The position numbers were made by a program, and so were the translations under genes. Below the pieces are notes generated by a model that had not been told where the DNA came from, searched no databases, and saw only the letters and a program-made list of their open reading frames with translations. Positions 19,799 to 30,400 of a stretch of 64,000 nt of DNA are shown here, piece by piece (position 1 is the first letter of the stretch; each line of letters begins with the position of its first letter). This stretch comes from Nematocida parisii ERTm1 (taxonomy: Eukaryota > Microsporidia): NCBI RefSeq assembly GCF_000250985.1, contig NW_013524651.1, positions 186,001 through 250,000 on the forward strand, read 5' to 3'.

Positions 19799-19957
19799 TT
19801 AATGAACATTATGTAAAAAATAAGACTTTATAGTGTGTGAACCAAAAGAAATAACCAGAAATAATATTAGAAATAATAATAATCGATAAAACTTATTACA
19901 CAATGTGTAAATAAAAGGATTTTTAACTGATAGTGTTAATAATTCTGCACAGAGCAT
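19799..19957 (-). CDS. possible small membrane protein
   Basis: 52 residues from the first in-frame ATG at 19957, with one transmembrane helix (FYRLLLFLILFLVISF) near the C-terminus. The frame is open 30 codons further upstream to 20047 and reads like protein there (DNWQNNPAVQIIIKQ), but has no ATG. An ATG at 20043 sits in a different frame. A non-ATG start or a frameshift near 20040 would explain this. No family recognised. Confidence 0.35.
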   Translation of the reverse strand: MLCAELLTLSVKNPFIYTLCNKFYRLLLFLILFLVISFGSHTIKSYFLHNVH

Positions 19958-20221
19958 AATCTCATGGTATACATGTACTCTATCATTAATCTCAGTTTGT
20001 TTAATAATAATTTGCACTGCTGGATTATTCTGCCAATTATCATACAATTATATAGTAATGAATACTTCTCTGGTAAGAAGTAGACTAATTACTGCACACA
20101 CATACGAATTTATTGAGTACGTCAGTGTGTATAATACGTTATTCACGAATAGTAAATATCCAATAAAGTGAATATAATTTATATTGGTTAATAAAAATAA
20201 AATTCAATTTTGAATATTTTT

Positions 20222-21520
20222 ATGGTAGGATATATTAATGAGCCAATTATATGGGATAAAATAGAGAAAGAACTTATAAACAATGATAAATTGGTTAGGA
20301 ATAAAGATGACATATTTAAAATAATATCAGATATAAATGGAATAGGAAGAATATTTACAGAATTACCAGAACCAATGGTAAATCTAGCATATAATATATT
20401 ATATATGAAATTGGTTGAAGTGGGAGTATTAACTACTGATTTAAACCTATTGAAATCTACTGGTCTAGATAAAATTAAAAATGCTATTAAAAGCACTAAT
20501 ATAATTATAAATATAATCATGAGAGTAGGAGAAGAAATACAAAATAATTATCAAAGAAAGGAATTTTATAATTTAATGGGAAGTAATTATATAATTATGA
20601 TGTATGTTTATAAGATTAGAAGTAATTTCTATAATTATTCTATTAATATACTGTGTGAGAAAGCAGGAATACCAAAATTAAATGGTAAGGTATCACAAGA
20701 AAAAGCAATAAGTAAACTTTGTAAGTTGACAAAATCAAAAAAGTGTTCTAGAATAGTGCGAGTATTAGATATACTAATGAACCATGGTGATAATCTAATT
20801 ATAACAAATAAAAATGGAATAGAACAATCAAATGCAAGTAAATTACAGATAAGTAAAGATGATATTAAATCATTACAGTTACTTACAAGAACCTATACAC
20901 AGGATGGTTTTAGCAGTTATGTGATTTTAAATAATTCATTGTATAGACTGTTTTATATTAAGTCCATTAATTTTAAACATAATCCCGTCTATAATTTGTA
21001 TAATGAAGTGTTTAATATGTGCATAAATCCGGATACAAATGAGACAGAAACTGATTCATATATAAATATAATTAAAGAACACTTAAACCAATTACAAAGT
21101 GCAGAAAACACAGGGAAAATGTTTATGTGTGAAGAAACTGCCTTATTTGATTTTATAAAGAAGCATAATACATTTAATACTGAATATTACAGAGGAGATG
21201 AATTTCAAAATTATTTAAAATCTATAATATTTGAACTTAATAACATACTGGCTAATACTATGGAGAACATTCGTGTTGAAAAAATAGAAGAACCCAATAA
21301 GATACCTCCTAATGAATTAGTCCCAGAAAGTAGTGATGAACAAAAACCTAATGAACAAATAGGTATAAATTTCTGGAGTACTAAACTATTCAAGATTATT
21401 ACAGTAATACTTATAATTACTTATATAATTATTCTTAGTATATTCATGATATATCCTACTGAAGCAAAAAGAATTGTAAATAATTTTCTATTACTTAAAT
21501 TTAAAATAATTTATTTTTAA
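20222..21520 (+). CDS. hypothetical tail-anchored protein
   Basis: 432 residues from ATG at 20222 (MVGYINEPIIWDKIEKEL). Mostly helical, with many charged residues. A hydrophilic P/E/N-rich stretch (about 360-390, EEPNKIPPNELVPESSDEQ) precedes a single transmembrane helix (IITVILIITYIIILSIFMI) and a short C-terminal part. No signal peptide, so the bulk is probably cytosolic with a C-terminal anchor. It converges on the minus-strand secreted-family gene, 36 bp away. I do not recognise it. Confidence 0.7.
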   Translation: MVGYINEPIIWDKIEKELINNDKLVRNKDDIFKIISDINGIGRIFTELPEPMVNLAYNILYMKLVEVGVLTTDLNLLKSTGLDKIKNAIKSTNIIINIIMRVGEEIQNNYQRKEFYNLMGSNYIIMMYVYKIRSNFYNYSINILCEKAGIPKLNGKVSQEKAISKLCKLTKSKKCSRIVRVLDILMNHGDNLIITNKNGIEQSNASKLQISKDDIKSLQLLTRTYTQDGFSSYVILNNSLYRLFYIKSINFKHNPVYNLYNEVFNMCINPDTNETETDSYINIIKEHLNQLQSAENTGKMFMCEETALFDFIKKHNTFNTEYYRGDEFQNYLKSIIFELNNILANTMENIRVEKIEEPNKIPPNELVPESSDEQKPNEQIGINFWSTKLFKIITVILIITYIIILSIFMIYPTEAKRIVNNFLLLKFKIIYF

Positions 21521-21556
21521 ACTCAATGAAAATATAATTATATAATATAATTATAT

Positions 21557-24289
21557 TTACCGGGGCTGATTCTGGAATGTACTATTCTTAAGCAGCTGTT
21601 CAATTTTATTGATTTTATTGCTGATTTCTAAATTAGTACCACAAATCATATTGCTATTTTTTTGTAAGAAATCCAATATATCATTAGGAGAACTTTGAAT
21701 ACTCCACCGAATATCTTTTTTTTTTGCTGTCGTAATATAATCATCATTTATAATACTAAATAAATATAGTAAATATTGTTGAATTTCTGGTGTGTCTTCT
21801 TCGGTCATCATAGAAAACATGTCAAAAAACCATGACAAATGTATATTTGTTAATTGTTGCTTATTGAAGTTTGTAAGTGTTTGGTTTACTATATTTATTA
21901 TCGTACAGAATGTATCAAATTTGGGTTTGGATGTATTGTCTAAATAATCTAATATATATTCAATAATACACTTGTCTTCTATAGTTTTATAATAATGGTA
22001 GCTATTCTTATTTAGTTTTTTTATTATTCCAGCAAAACTATGCGTAAGCCCGTCTTCTACAGTAACTGTACATAAAAACAAATCTAGATATAATGATTTA
22101 AGTATAATATTTGTTATACAAAGTCCATCCCATGCACTTTCATCAATTTTTTTATAGTAATCTTTAGCTTTTGAGTTGTAAATATATCCTCGTAAGATCC
22201 AATCTCTTGTACACAGATTATCAAGTGGGATGCTTCCGATAATATTATTTGTCATTCGTATTAGTGAACTGTCATATTTAATAATAGGATTTGCATAGAG
22301 CATCAAGAAGTTTGTAATAATACTCACTTTATAATATTCTATTTCAATTCTTCCGTATAGGAATATATTAAGCGTACTTATATATCCGCCTTTAATAATA
22401 CTATTTAAAAGTATACTTTCAATAGGCTCCTCTACATATGCATACTCACACTGCAATTTGGCTAGCTCTACATAAATGTAATGTTTAATCATACATTCTG
22501 TATACTTATTTGGATTGTTATACATATTCTGCGCTTTAGTAAATTCTCTTATAATAACTGATTTTTCTTCATCAGAGAATAAATCTTCCTCTATAAATAA
22601 TTTAACGTGGTCTTTGCTTATATCTACTGACATTCCTGTCTGTAGCTTCTTAAAGTTATAAAGTAGACCAAAGCTGCCAAATAAGTCTGACATACTGTGT
22701 CTATTATCTTCTATTGTAAAATCACCACAGTCTACTTCAAGGTCTTTATTCGTCGATAGCGCTGTAAATATCGTGATTAGATTTTTTTCTATATTAAAAT
22801 CTAGACATGAATGATTACTATCATCGCGCCTTTTTTTTATAGACTCAATTTCTTCAAGTACTCTTTTCTGGTTTCCAGTTATATCTGATATAACATATAG
22901 CATGTTTAACAAACCGGTTTCCAATTCATTATTCCCTTCCTTTATATAAAAAATCTTGTCATTCTTCAAGTCTGCTACTACTCTGTACCAATCTTGTTGC
23001 ATTTCATAACTAGTACTCTCTGTTGGCACTGGATATTTTTCAAAGAATTTTTTCAATGGCTTAGTTTCTTCATTGTCTGGCAGATGCTCTGTAGTGTACT
23101 TTCTTGTATTCGGGTCATACATTAAACAGCATGCCAAGCATAGTAGACTTACTTCTACATAGTTGGAGTATTTTTTATCTTCATCGTTTAATTCTTTGTC
23201 ATTTGTTCTATCATATGCCTTTACTCGAGTATATATTGGTAGCTCTAATGTATCAATAAATGGAAATTTTCTGTATTTGTCTTTTATATCTTTAAGATTA
23301 AAAATATGGGCTGCATGATTAATCAAGCCTGAAATTGCATTTTCTTCTATAAAGCACTCTTCAAGCAGTTTATTACTCTTTGCTATATCCTCTGGTGTAA
23401 AATTTTCATTCTTTATTTGATCATTCAAGAGAGTGTACACTGCTTTTACAAACTTAATATACTTTTCTGGTGTGTCAATAAACTCGTATATATACGATTG
23501 AACAAGAAACTGCTTTGTGTTCAAAAATTCTCCGGTTTTGAACTGCTCATATGCAGTTGGTTCATTGGGCGTGCTCTCTATACTATTTGGATTGGCATTA
23601 TCATCATCTATATATTTCTTTAGAAACTCAATAAGATTTACTAAATAATGATTTGGCCCCTTCAGATTAATATATGTAGTTATTCCATCTGGGCTTTCCA
23701 GAAAAAGTATTTTTTCTTCTTGTATGCATGTATTAATAGGAATATTGACATTCTCAGACAAGAGAAAAAGAGCTGCTAGAATGTGCATGCTCTGTGCTTG
23801 TACTTCATCTTTTATTAAGAATCGATACATTGCATCGTTTCTTTCTGATACAATAGAAAGCGATCCATCTGGAGAGGGAAACATTCCAATTAGCAGTGTG
23901 TGGAACTCAGTCAAATATTCTTTGTTCTCTTCAATATCATCATATACCTGATCATTAATTGGCTGTCTTGTATAATCATAAACTGGAACACTGTCATGTA
24001 TAACTTTATCTGTTTTTGTTAAGCTATAGTCTGTGTCTATTTCGGATGAATAAAATCTTTTGTTGAACATGTACCCACTCCTGTGCATAATATATCCTCT
24101 AAGTGGACTAAGCGGTCCGTCTGGGTGTATTAATAATCTATCTTCTTGAATAACCACAGTCTCTCCTATTTTCTTTATATCCACTAGCTCAATTCTTGCA
24201 TATACAGCATACATCATTAGTAATAGCTTTATGATCATACTGCTTTTCATACAGGGAATAATTAAAATATTTTTTATTACCTTATTCAT
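21557..24289 (-). CDS. secreted paralogue family, member A (910 residues)
   Basis: 910 residues from ATG at 24289. The N-terminus has a signal peptide (best from M14: MKSSMIIKLLLMMYAVYA). It shares a colinear set of motifs with the genes at 32689-34563 and 44677-47751: GPLSP (58-62), a MFPSPDGSLSI-type segment, HILAALFLLSENVNIPI, a TGEFLNTKQFLVQSYIYEFID block, CLACCLMYDPNT, and WYRVVADLKN / LLNMLYVISDITG. The C-terminal 300 residues are helical. No known domain. Such multi-copy secreted families of unknown function are typical of Nematocida-type microsporidia (the NemLGF families), but I cannot say which family this is. Probable host-exposed or spore-delivered protein. Confidence 0.8.
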   Translation of the reverse strand: MNKVIKNILIIPCMKSSMIIKLLLMMYAVYARIELVDIKKIGETVVIQEDRLLIHPDGPLSPLRGYIMHRSGYMFNKRFYSSEIDTDYSLTKTDKVIHDSVPVYDYTRQPINDQVYDDIEENKEYLTEFHTLLIGMFPSPDGSLSIVSERNDAMYRFLIKDEVQAQSMHILAALFLLSENVNIPINTCIQEEKILFLESPDGITTYINLKGPNHYLVNLIEFLKKYIDDDNANPNSIESTPNEPTAYEQFKTGEFLNTKQFLVQSYIYEFIDTPEKYIKFVKAVYTLLNDQIKNENFTPEDIAKSNKLLEECFIEENAISGLINHAAHIFNLKDIKDKYRKFPFIDTLELPIYTRVKAYDRTNDKELNDEDKKYSNYVEVSLLCLACCLMYDPNTRKYTTEHLPDNEETKPLKKFFEKYPVPTESTSYEMQQDWYRVVADLKNDKIFYIKEGNNELETGLLNMLYVISDITGNQKRVLEEIESIKKRRDDSNHSCLDFNIEKNLITIFTALSTNKDLEVDCGDFTIEDNRHSMSDLFGSFGLLYNFKKLQTGMSVDISKDHVKLFIEEDLFSDEEKSVIIREFTKAQNMYNNPNKYTECMIKHYIYVELAKLQCEYAYVEEPIESILLNSIIKGGYISTLNIFLYGRIEIEYYKVSIITNFLMLYANPIIKYDSSLIRMTNNIIGSIPLDNLCTRDWILRGYIYNSKAKDYYKKIDESAWDGLCITNIILKSLYLDLFLCTVTVEDGLTHSFAGIIKKLNKNSYHYYKTIEDKCIIEYILDYLDNTSKPKFDTFCTIINIVNQTLTNFNKQQLTNIHLSWFFDMFSMMTEEDTPEIQQYLLYLFSIINDDYITTAKKKDIRWSIQSSPNDILDFLQKNSNMICGTNLEISNKINKIEQLLKNSTFQNQPR

Positions 24290-24303
24290 TTTTTTTGGTT
24301 AAA

Positions 24304-24420
24304 ACAGTTTATTGCTATAAGGTTGGAGGGACCTCAAACGGTCGGTCGTCGAGCGCCACACTCTCTCTTCCTATTCTCTTTAAGCCGTTCCTCGTGCCCC
24401 TAGGGCGGCCGTAACAAGTT
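24304..24420 (-). ncRNA. GC-rich island, putative structured ncRNA (class and strand uncertain)
   Basis: About 95 bases (24325-24420) are far more GC-rich than anything around them. ACGGTCG (24338-24344) pairs with CGGCCGT (24406-24412), closing a long domain; GCCCCTAGGGC (24396-24406) forms a hairpin and GAGGGACCTC (24327-24336) another. If read on the minus strand, a TTTT at 24304-24301 would serve as a Pol III stop. I cannot match it to tRNA, 5S, U6, SRP or RNase P by eye. Confidence 0.45.
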
Positions 24421-24605
24421 AATGTCTTTGACTGCTACGTATAAAATGTAAAATAAATTCAATATAAGTGTACAGGTTTAAATTTAAATTTATTTACTTA
24501 ACTAATACGTGTACAAATAATAATAAATTCGGATTATATCGGGTTATTTTCTGTTATTAAAATAGAGCTGTAAAAGAAATACAAGAAATAAAATTTTGCA
24601 AAAGC

Positions 24606-27191
24606 ATGAGACCAACTGGTAATGAGAAGAGCAGTGAGAACGCAGAAATCAAAATAACAAGCCAGGCAGAAAATAAAGAACAGAAAGAGTCTCACAGTCA
24701 AAAGCACACTCAGAAATCAATATGTGCTGAAATTACTGATAATTCTGAATTTATAGAAGAAAATATTAGTAAAATCCAAACTAGTCAGGGAAATATAGAA
24801 AACATGGACATATCAGGTATAACTGACCTAAGCCTACCTAAAGGATGTATTATATCAGGTCTACCAAGAACCTGTAAAAGATTGTCATTTTTATACAAGG
24901 ATAAAATATACTATGCTGTGGATAGGTCTATTATAAGCATAAATATATCAGAGAATACTCAGAATAGCAAAGAGACAGTTGAATACGTCACAACTGCAGA
25001 GAGTAAAATATCTTCTATGTACATTAACAATGATATTATTTCAATAGGAACAATTTCAGGAGAGATTATTTTAATGAAAGATAACGGAAATATCATTTAT
25101 AAAAAGTTTATTAATGAGTTTATATACAATATAGTACACACGGATAATAACGTATACGTATCATTATTATACAAAATAGTCAAAATTGACTATACACAAG
25201 ATATAAAACACGCGGATAATTATGAGATAATTAAGGAAATGAATGACATTTCAATGTTCTTTAGTGTTATTCCCGCAGAGAATAGAGAGATATTGGCATT
25301 CTCAAATAGTAATACGTTATTTACTAATTCAATAACTTTGAAGTATTCACAGAACATTGTATTTATGTATACGCATACACAGCCAAATGGGAATATCAAT
25401 GTAATTATAGGACTAACTAACAGAAAAGTGTATTTTTACAGCTACAGCAATGAGAAGTTGTCTTTAACTCAAATAATACATGTACAGGACGTGCTCTGTG
25501 ATATAATTGTGTTTTCTTATAACATTTATGTTATAGTTATGAGCAATACCATAAATATTTATTATTGCATGAATACTGCCGAATGCATAGGAATGGTAGG
25601 ACCATATGATGATGAAATATTAAAGGTATTTTTAGATAAAGACAGAATAAGTCAAGAAATAGCCAATGAAACAGATACGAATGTAATAGTAAATGAAGTA
25701 ATTAATCAATTATACATAGTGCTAAGCACTGGTGGAGTGTTTAAGTATACAAGTAATAATAATTTATTGAGATTGCCTGTAAGAATTAGTAGTAGCAATA
25801 ATATACTAGACAATTCAGAGTATTCTGAGGTATACAAAAATATTAATAGAAATATACTTGCAATGCACGAAACATTACAGAAAATACTTCCACTGTGTAA
25901 TGCACCCAGCAATATTATTTCTGGAAATTTGTCTGGAATATCTCATCTCTCCATAAAGAATAATTATTTAGTAACGGCGAATGGTCCAACTGTAAGAGTG
26001 TTTTTTATATCAAGGAATGGAAATATTGAAGAAATATTCAGACCAGTAATTGACGGGTTCCCTGTCAATTCTGTAATTACAGACTGGGCTATTATGGAGA
26101 ATGGAAAAATAATTAGCGAAGACTTTTCTTTAATCACAAATAGCAACAATATAATTAAAGTATATAAACCAACAGAACTATTCCAAATAAGAAAAAGGCA
26201 CTGCGAGAGTGCGGAGAAACTATTACTTAAATATAATGAAATTTTAAGAGAATATGATATGAACTCAGAGGGCAGCATACAGAGAAATTCATTAAATGAG
26301 CTACTAGTAGAAACAGAGTCATTCCTGGAATACATTAAGAATATTTATAATGAGAATGACAAAAATAAGAATAATTTACCATTCACTGCTATAAAACAAG
26401 AACTATCACTGACCACACTCCCACATACTCCAGAGAAGGATGATATACAGACTGTGTTTGAAAATATTAAGACAGATTTAGGACTATCCACTAACCATTT
26501 CTTAGAAGTAGATAAAATCTACGGGTTTCCATTTGAAATATCTACATTCATAAAATATTCAAAGGATTTAGTTCTGCTAGGGTGTAAATCATCGCAGCGG
26601 GCATTTTCAAATTTATTTGTGTTAAACTCAAATTTAGAAACTGTTCAGAAGGTATTCACACACACTAAAACAATAACAATGATTCTATCACAGGATAATG
26701 TTATTGCCACACTAGGGAAGGACAGAAAAATAGCTATTTACAGGGTAAAGCAGGGAAAAGCCAACTTTTCACCAGAAGACACAGAAGAATCCTTTAGAGA
26801 GAACGACTTTGGTGTAGAATTCCTCAGTTCAAGAATTGACCATAAGAAAGAAATACTTGCAGCAGAAATGCATGGCACAGAAATTATAACATCATCAAAA
26901 GATAAAACAGTAAACACGTACAGCATACAAAATGAAGGTTTGAATCTTATAAAAACAGATAAAGTGACTGTTCCTGTCACAGCAATACACGTTCTAATGA
27001 TAAATAGCTATAAATATACTATGCTAGGAAATAACAATGGATATATTTTTATAAATGGCAATACAAAGAAATTGCACAATTCAAGAATAACCAATATTAG
27101 ATCATATACAAGCGAGGATGGTCAGCAATTTATTATAACAGCCTCAGAAGAGGGAATTATCAGAACAACCAAATTATCTGATTTACAGTAA
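24606..27191 (+). CDS. ELP2: WD40 protein, Elongator subunit 2-like
   Basis: 861 residues from ATG at 24606. After a hydrophilic N-terminus (1-60), the protein is almost all beta-propeller-like strands. The second half fits Elp2: VDKIYGFPFEIS corresponds to the conserved 'KLYGHGYEI' entry to the second propeller, followed by a 'SSQRAFSNLFVLNSN' blade, 'HTKTITMILSQDN..ATLGKDRKIAIY' (the 'HxLTVT...RDR' blade) and 'IITSSKDKTVNTYS'. Elp2 scaffolds Elp1/Elp3 in wobble-uridine modification of tRNA. Few canonical WD dipeptides remain, so the assignment is a pattern match; another double-propeller protein is the alternative. Confidence 0.55.
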   Translation: MRPTGNEKSSENAEIKITSQAENKEQKESHSQKHTQKSICAEITDNSEFIEENISKIQTSQGNIENMDISGITDLSLPKGCIISGLPRTCKRLSFLYKDKIYYAVDRSIISINISENTQNSKETVEYVTTAESKISSMYINNDIISIGTISGEIILMKDNGNIIYKKFINEFIYNIVHTDNNVYVSLLYKIVKIDYTQDIKHADNYEIIKEMNDISMFFSVIPAENREILAFSNSNTLFTNSITLKYSQNIVFMYTHTQPNGNINVIIGLTNRKVYFYSYSNEKLSLTQIIHVQDVLCDIIVFSYNIYVIVMSNTINIYYCMNTAECIGMVGPYDDEILKVFLDKDRISQEIANETDTNVIVNEVINQLYIVLSTGGVFKYTSNNNLLRLPVRISSSNNILDNSEYSEVYKNINRNILAMHETLQKILPLCNAPSNIISGNLSGISHLSIKNNYLVTANGPTVRVFFISRNGNIEEIFRPVIDGFPVNSVITDWAIMENGKIISEDFSLITNSNNIIKVYKPTELFQIRKRHCESAEKLLLKYNEILREYDMNSEGSIQRNSLNELLVETESFLEYIKNIYNENDKNKNNLPFTAIKQELSLTTLPHTPEKDDIQTVFENIKTDLGLSTNHFLEVDKIYGFPFEISTFIKYSKDLVLLGCKSSQRAFSNLFVLNSNLETVQKVFTHTKTITMILSQDNVIATLGKDRKIAIYRVKQGKANFSPEDTEESFRENDFGVEFLSSRIDHKKEILAAEMHGTEIITSSKDKTVNTYSIQNEGLNLIKTDKVTVPVTAIHVLMINSYKYTMLGNNNGYIFINGNTKKLHNSRITNIRSYTSEDGQQFIITASEEGIIRTTKLSDLQ

Positions 27192-27415
27192 TTAATATAA
27201 ATAATATCACCTGAATAATTGATATCTTATAGAATAATATATTTTTGGCATAAAATCACTCTTTTATAAAATATTATAAGCAAGAACATAATGCATTCAT
27301 TGGGTTGTTTATAAAATGTTTTGTATCTATGCAACTGAAAATTTCCTTCCCTTTTCTTACACTATACAATGTTTCATTTTTCAAATATATTTATTTTATT
27401 TACAAAACATAAAAC
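27192..27415. other. promoter-containing spacer upstream of SEC16
   Basis: 224 AT-rich bases between two tandem genes. A T-rich tract, TTTATTTTATTTACAAAACAT, lies directly before the SEC16 ATG. The same TTTATTTTATTTACA word precedes the GRAM-domain gene ATG at 4731, possibly a shared core-promoter or leader element. Confidence 0.3.
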
Positions 27416-30400
27416 ATGAACTACAACCAGCATAATCAAGATGACTTTGAAGATATTCTAAAGAATTTAGTGCCATATGACGAAGCCGAGCAGCAAGAGA
27501 GGAATGAGACAGAGGACGAAGAATTAGAAATATTTGACATGGATGCCTTTGAAAATGACTTATCAGAGGACCTCACACACGATAATTTCTTCATAACAAA
27601 GCCAACAAAGGAAGAAAGGGAAAGGGAGAAGAAAGAAAAAGAGAAGAAAGAGAGGGAAAAGGAGCAAAAAGAGCAAAAAGAGCGTGAGGAGAAGGAAGAA
27701 GAGGAGAGAAACCAGAAGGAAAGGGAAGATTTTGTGAATATCCAGAATATAAATAAAACACAGAGTGTAAGCGAGGATACGCAGCAGACAGACAGAACAG
27801 AGGAGGAATTTAAATTTACACCAGAAGACACTTTTAATGCAGAATATTCGCCAGAAGGCATTAATGCAGAGACTGAGTCACCAGAAGACACTTTTAATGC
27901 AGAGACTGAGTCACCAAGTCTACAGAACACACTAGTGAGTAGCAGTACACTTGAACTGACACCAGAGCTGGACAGTCAAGAATTTGATGGAATGCGCGCA
28001 GTACCAGATAATTCATACGAAAATGTGACAGAGCAGAGTGCACAAAGTAGCTCAGAGACCAGCACACTTGAGCTCACGCCTGAATTAGCAGAACAAGAGT
28101 TTGAATATTCACCTGATGAGAGTCAGAAAGCAGAAGAGTATATGCATAGACCAGAAAAAACAGAATACCCTTTAGAAGAGGAAGTGCCTGAAGAGGAGCA
28201 CAATGGCAACTATATGCCTGAAACTGTGCCTCACGAAGAAGCAGTTGTGCCAAATACTCAGCCAGAGTACATTCCTAATACGAACAGTCCAATAAAACAC
28301 ATGAAGAACTCGCCATGGTATATTCCTGAACAGGATGTACAGGATGTGCCAGTGCCAAATACTTCTAATGCTGAAGGTTCTGTGTTTAAACCTATTCCTG
28401 ATGTGTTTAATGCGCCACAGGATAGCAGCTGGACACTTGATGAGTACTTCCAGATGTCGCCTGAGAGCAGCTCTAATAATGAAGATGTATTCTATCAGAA
28501 CAATGAACAGGAGATCTTCGGAATGGACGAGTCCAATTCAGGGTGTAATGTGTCTTCTACAGACAATTCGTGTGCACAAGATGCATACGTACATAATCCT
28601 GAGAGCATTCCTGTAGAAAATAAAGAAGAGGAATCTCCTGCCACTGGAAGCGAAGAGTCGTCTTCTCTTGATGAGTTGTTCAAAGACTGTCCGCCCATTG
28701 ATCCTAACACATTTAAGTATGCCCCTGATTATCAACAAAGCACAGAACTTGACTACACAAATGCCGAACCAATTCCAGAGGACTATCCTGAAATACCACA
28801 GAATGCTTATGTATACGACCAGCCGGTGGAAGAGAGTGCACCTGCTGTGAATAGTTCTGCAAATCCAATTGTTTATTCTCCACAGGAATATACGTATAAT
28901 AATGCAAACCCTTCTGTAAAGAAACAGGCTTTTATTCCTACATCACCTTTCCAGCACAGCCAGCCAAGCCAAGTACCAGCACATAATGATTTACAACATG
29001 CGCATGCACTGCCTGGCGTAGAGGACACACCCGTTTCACTGAACACTGTGGAAGAACATGGCCATGTGTTAGAAATACCCGGGGATAAAGAAGCCTCTGA
29101 TATGCACTCCCACCCAACTGCGCATATTCAAATGACATTCTGCGGGGATAAATTTATTGTTTTCTCTTCTACACCGAGTGTTACTAATCCTCATAAGTTA
29201 TTGCCAAATCCTGTTAAGACAGTAGAACTATCCGGTGAGATAAAAACCGACAATGTCAAACAGAAGTCTACTCAGGAATTGGTTAATTCGCTTATTCAGA
29301 CATATCCTATGAATTATTCTTCCTCCGACCACCCACTGAACTACCTTATATCAAAAAGTATTGATACTCTTAGTAAAAGAAGCACTAAAAGAATTCCCTC
29401 CATTCCAATAAAGGAATATATCCCAGAAGTATCTCAGGATATAAATAGTGCAATGCTTCAGAACAATTGGGCAGAAGCATTCTTTTTATCCTCACAGAAT
29501 GCAGAATACTTACTGTGTGTACAGGACAAGTATGCCAAGCATACAACAGAAACAGTAACCGATTACATTTCAGTCTTATTGTCTACACAGTGTAATATTC
29601 CATCAAGACTCTTCAGCCAGCCAGATGTTCTGGATAACTACTTGACCATTCTTTCAATGGGCATAAAGTATAAGAATGATAAAGCACTGGAAGAATTAAT
29701 TAGTGCCCTCTTTAAGAACAACAGAATGGATGCGGGTGTTATATCAGTAATTATATCCGGACTGATTGACGGGTTTACAGATAAAATATTTGATATAAAT
29801 ACGCTTCTAATCATTGGAAAGTTAAAGGAGAAAGAAGAGGCAGTAAGAGTTCGTGTAAAAGAACTTCTTAGAAGAGTCAAGGTGATTAATAAAAAGAGGA
29901 CCCAGGAGATATACAAAGAGAACAAAGATATTTTCAATCGCACAGATAAAAAAGAGATAGAAGAGTTCCTTTGTATAGAAAGCAGCTCATGGGGACTCCA
30001 GGGAATAATCAATGCAGTGGACAAGGGAATTACAAGAATGGTTAGTACGCCAAACACAGCACAGCCCACTACAGTAAGCACACCACAGACTAATTCATTT
30101 GAAGTGCATAAGCCACAGCCTGTGCAGAGTGCGCCATTCCCAGCACAGCCTACTATTGGTCTTGGGCAGGGTGTGACTTCTCCTGTTGGAAAGAGTACTT
30201 TTGTTAAAAAGAGGATTGCTCATATGAACAGGCCAACTTTCCCATTGAATAAGCCAGCACCAGAAGCACAGCGTGTTACGAGTGAAAGCCAGATGCCACC
30301 AGCACAGAATGCCTCTACAAGCCATTCCAGCACACTGCCACTTGGAAGTACGGCAATTCCCATGCCTTCTATGCCCTCAAGCTCTGAAACAGCACAGAAG

